DNA of 6,361 nucleotides from an uncultured Eubacteriales bacterium (GTDB taxonomy: Bacteria > Bacillota > Clostridia > Peptostreptococcales > Anaerovoracaceae). The translations under genes were made by a program, and so were the position numbers. The DNA lies in NCBI GenBank assembly GCA_902766185.1, contig CACXCQ010000044.1:1-6361 (forward strand), in the 5' to 3' direction. Of this stretch, positions 5,532 to 6,361 are shown piece by piece (the first letter of the stretch is position 1; each line of letters begins with the position of its first letter). The notes under the pieces were generated by a model. That model ran no database searches and was not told the DNA's origin. It was given only the letters and a program-made list of their open reading frames with translations.

Positions 5532-5930
5532 ATGAGCGAAACGATCAGACTGAGACCGCATCATCTGCTGTGCATCCACAACTTCGTGGGAAAGGGATAC
5601 GACGAGACCTTCACGGCGCACATGTCACAGATCGTCGAAATGCTGAAGGAGGATCCGAAGATCGAACTGGTCGAAGGATGCGATGAGCTGTGCGGCGCCT
5701 GTCCGCATGATCTGGACGGAGTATGTGAATCCGCCGACAAGGTCAGCCGGTATGACCGGGGCGTGATGGAAGCCTGCGGGCTCGCACCGGGAGACTGTGA
5801 AAGCTGGTCCTCCCTGTCCGATAAGGTAATCGAATCGGTGTTTCACGCAGGGCGGTTCGAACAGATATGTTCGGACTGTCAGTGGTATGAGATCTGCGTT
5901 CTTCTGGTTGCGGAATCCGATGTTAAATAA
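5532..5930 (+). CDS. DUF1284 family cysteine-rich protein
   Basis: The protein of 132 residues begins with IRLRPHHLLC (5-14), the hallmark of DUF1284, followed by the usual GKGYDETF segment. It has ten cysteines, at 14, 50, 54, 57, 65, 82, 89, 113, 116 and 122. These include a C-x3-C-x2-C-P cluster (50-57) and a C-x2-C-x5-C cluster at the C-terminus (113-122). Such spacing suggests a metal or iron-sulfur site, but this is inference; the family has no well-established function. An in-frame ATG at 5517 would overlap the alsD stop, but its ribosome binding site would abut the start codon; ATG 5532 places the RPHHLLC motif at the usual distance from the N-terminus. GGGAAA seven bases upstream is only a modest ribosome binding site. 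The gap of four bases to alsD argues for coupled translation. Confidence 0.85.
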   Translation: MSETIRLRPHHLLCIHNFVGKGYDETFTAHMSQIVEMLKEDPKIELVEGCDELCGACPHDLDGVCESADKVSRYDRGVMEACGLAPGDCESWSSLSDKVIESVFHAGRFEQICSDCQWYEICVLLVAESDVK

Positions 5931-5960
5931 AAAACTTTACGCGTTCAGGGTGGTGTAGAT

Positions 5961-6361
5961 ATGGATATCGTCAAAGTGAAGAATACATCGTACGCTGAGT
6001 ACGAAGAAGTGCTTTTGCGTCGCGACAATCTCCGCAAGGAGGGGGAGCACTATCACATGGAGTACATTCGGGTCTTCGGGAATCTGATCACGCAGTCTTT
6101 TGAGAAGAAGATCGAGTGCATCCAGAAGAAAAAGATGATCGCCTACTGCCAGCGTCAGGTCAACTTGGGAAGGAAGATCGATCCGGCCCATCTGGACAAT
6201 TACATCACTCGGGAGATGGCGCAGTATCGGGAGGAACTGGCTGAGATGATCAGCGATGTCAATGCGGTCAGAAACAGCAAGCGCGTCTCCGACAGCGATT
6301 TTCTGAAGATCAAGAAGATCTACTACAAGCTGGTCAAGATGATCCATCCGGACATGCATCC
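5961..6361 (+). CDS. Helical protein with a C-terminal J-domain-like HPD motif (3' end outside window)
   Basis: The frame is open from ATG 5961 to the window edge, giving 133 complete codons. AGGGTGG seven bases upstream is a fair ribosome binding site. The protein is rich in Lys, Glu, Arg and Tyr and appears almost wholly helical, probably coiled-coil, over residues 10-105 (for example EEVLLRRDNLRKEGEHY and REEMAQYREELAEMI-like heptads). Residues 114-133 (FLKIKKIYYKLVKMIHPDMH) resemble J-domain helix II followed by the HPD tripeptide at 129-131, the site with which DnaJ proteins stimulate DnaK. A clear helix I is not seen just before it, so the J-domain is divergent or permuted in layout. 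I do not know an established function. It lies 30 bases after the DUF1284 gene in the same direction and may be the next gene of that operon. Confidence 0.75.
   Translation, partial: MDIVKVKNTSYAEYEEVLLRRDNLRKEGEHYHMEYIRVFGNLITQSFEKKIECIQKKKMIAYCQRQVNLGRKIDPAHLDNYITREMAQYREELAEMISDVNAVRNSKRVSDSDFLKIKKIYYKLVKMIHPDMH

Noticed and set aside
5937..6359. 140-codon ORF on the - strand at the right edge
   Set aside because: The + strand frame is open over the same range, has a ribosome binding site and ends in an HPD motif. The reverse product's Leu/Asp/Val-rich pattern mirrors the Lys/Glu-rich codons on the other strand.

Overview
The window looks like a stretch of chromosome from an anaerobic, moderately GC-rich member of the Bacillota, most likely class Clostridia. 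The grounds are AGGAGG-type ribosome binding sites, tightly packed co-directional genes, and the protein families present: an AzlD-type permease remnant, a DUF1284 cysteine-rich protein, a flavodoxin and an alpha-acetolactate decarboxylase. The taxonomic call is inference from gene content, not from a marker gene. All supportable genes are on the + strand. I see no phage, IS element, CRISPR array, tRNA or rRNA.

Left edge (1-655): the 3' part of an SGNH/GDSL-type esterase runs in from outside the window. Its last codons overlap, in another reading frame, an ORF that reads as the C-terminal two thirds of an AzlD branched-chain amino acid exporter subunit. The AzlD N-terminus is missing, so this looks like a decayed or rearranged azlCD locus.

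First operon (about 661-2944): a TATAAT box and a good Shine-Dalgarno site precede a small cupin. A membrane-anchored DUF218 (SanA/YdcF-like) protein, a histidine phosphatase and an HD-domain phosphohydrolase follow, with overlaps or gaps of at most 19 bases. The last three genes are DUF218 or hydrolase families, and the two phosphohydrolases have intact catalytic motifs. Their shared substrate, if any, cannot be read from the sequence.

Middle (2945-3418): a 148-base gap with two inverted repeats leads to a small gene for a 65-residue single-pass membrane protein. It has a very strong ribosome binding site and a strong intrinsic terminator immediately downstream, so it may form its own short transcription unit. 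A second gap of 128 bases holds this terminator, overlapping palindromes and an extended -10 promoter for the next operon.

Second operon (3385-6361): a NudC-type NADH pyrophosphatase, a flavodoxin (4-base overlap), an alpha-acetolactate decarboxylase (10-base gap) and a DUF1284 cysteine-rich protein (4-base gap) are closely coupled. After 30 bases comes a helical protein that ends, at the window edge, in a J-domain-like HPD motif. The theme is redox and nicotinamide/flavin metabolism plus acetoin formation. No gene here is clearly a new defence or mobile system. The least explained items are the small membrane protein, the variant J-domain protein and the truncated azlD junction.
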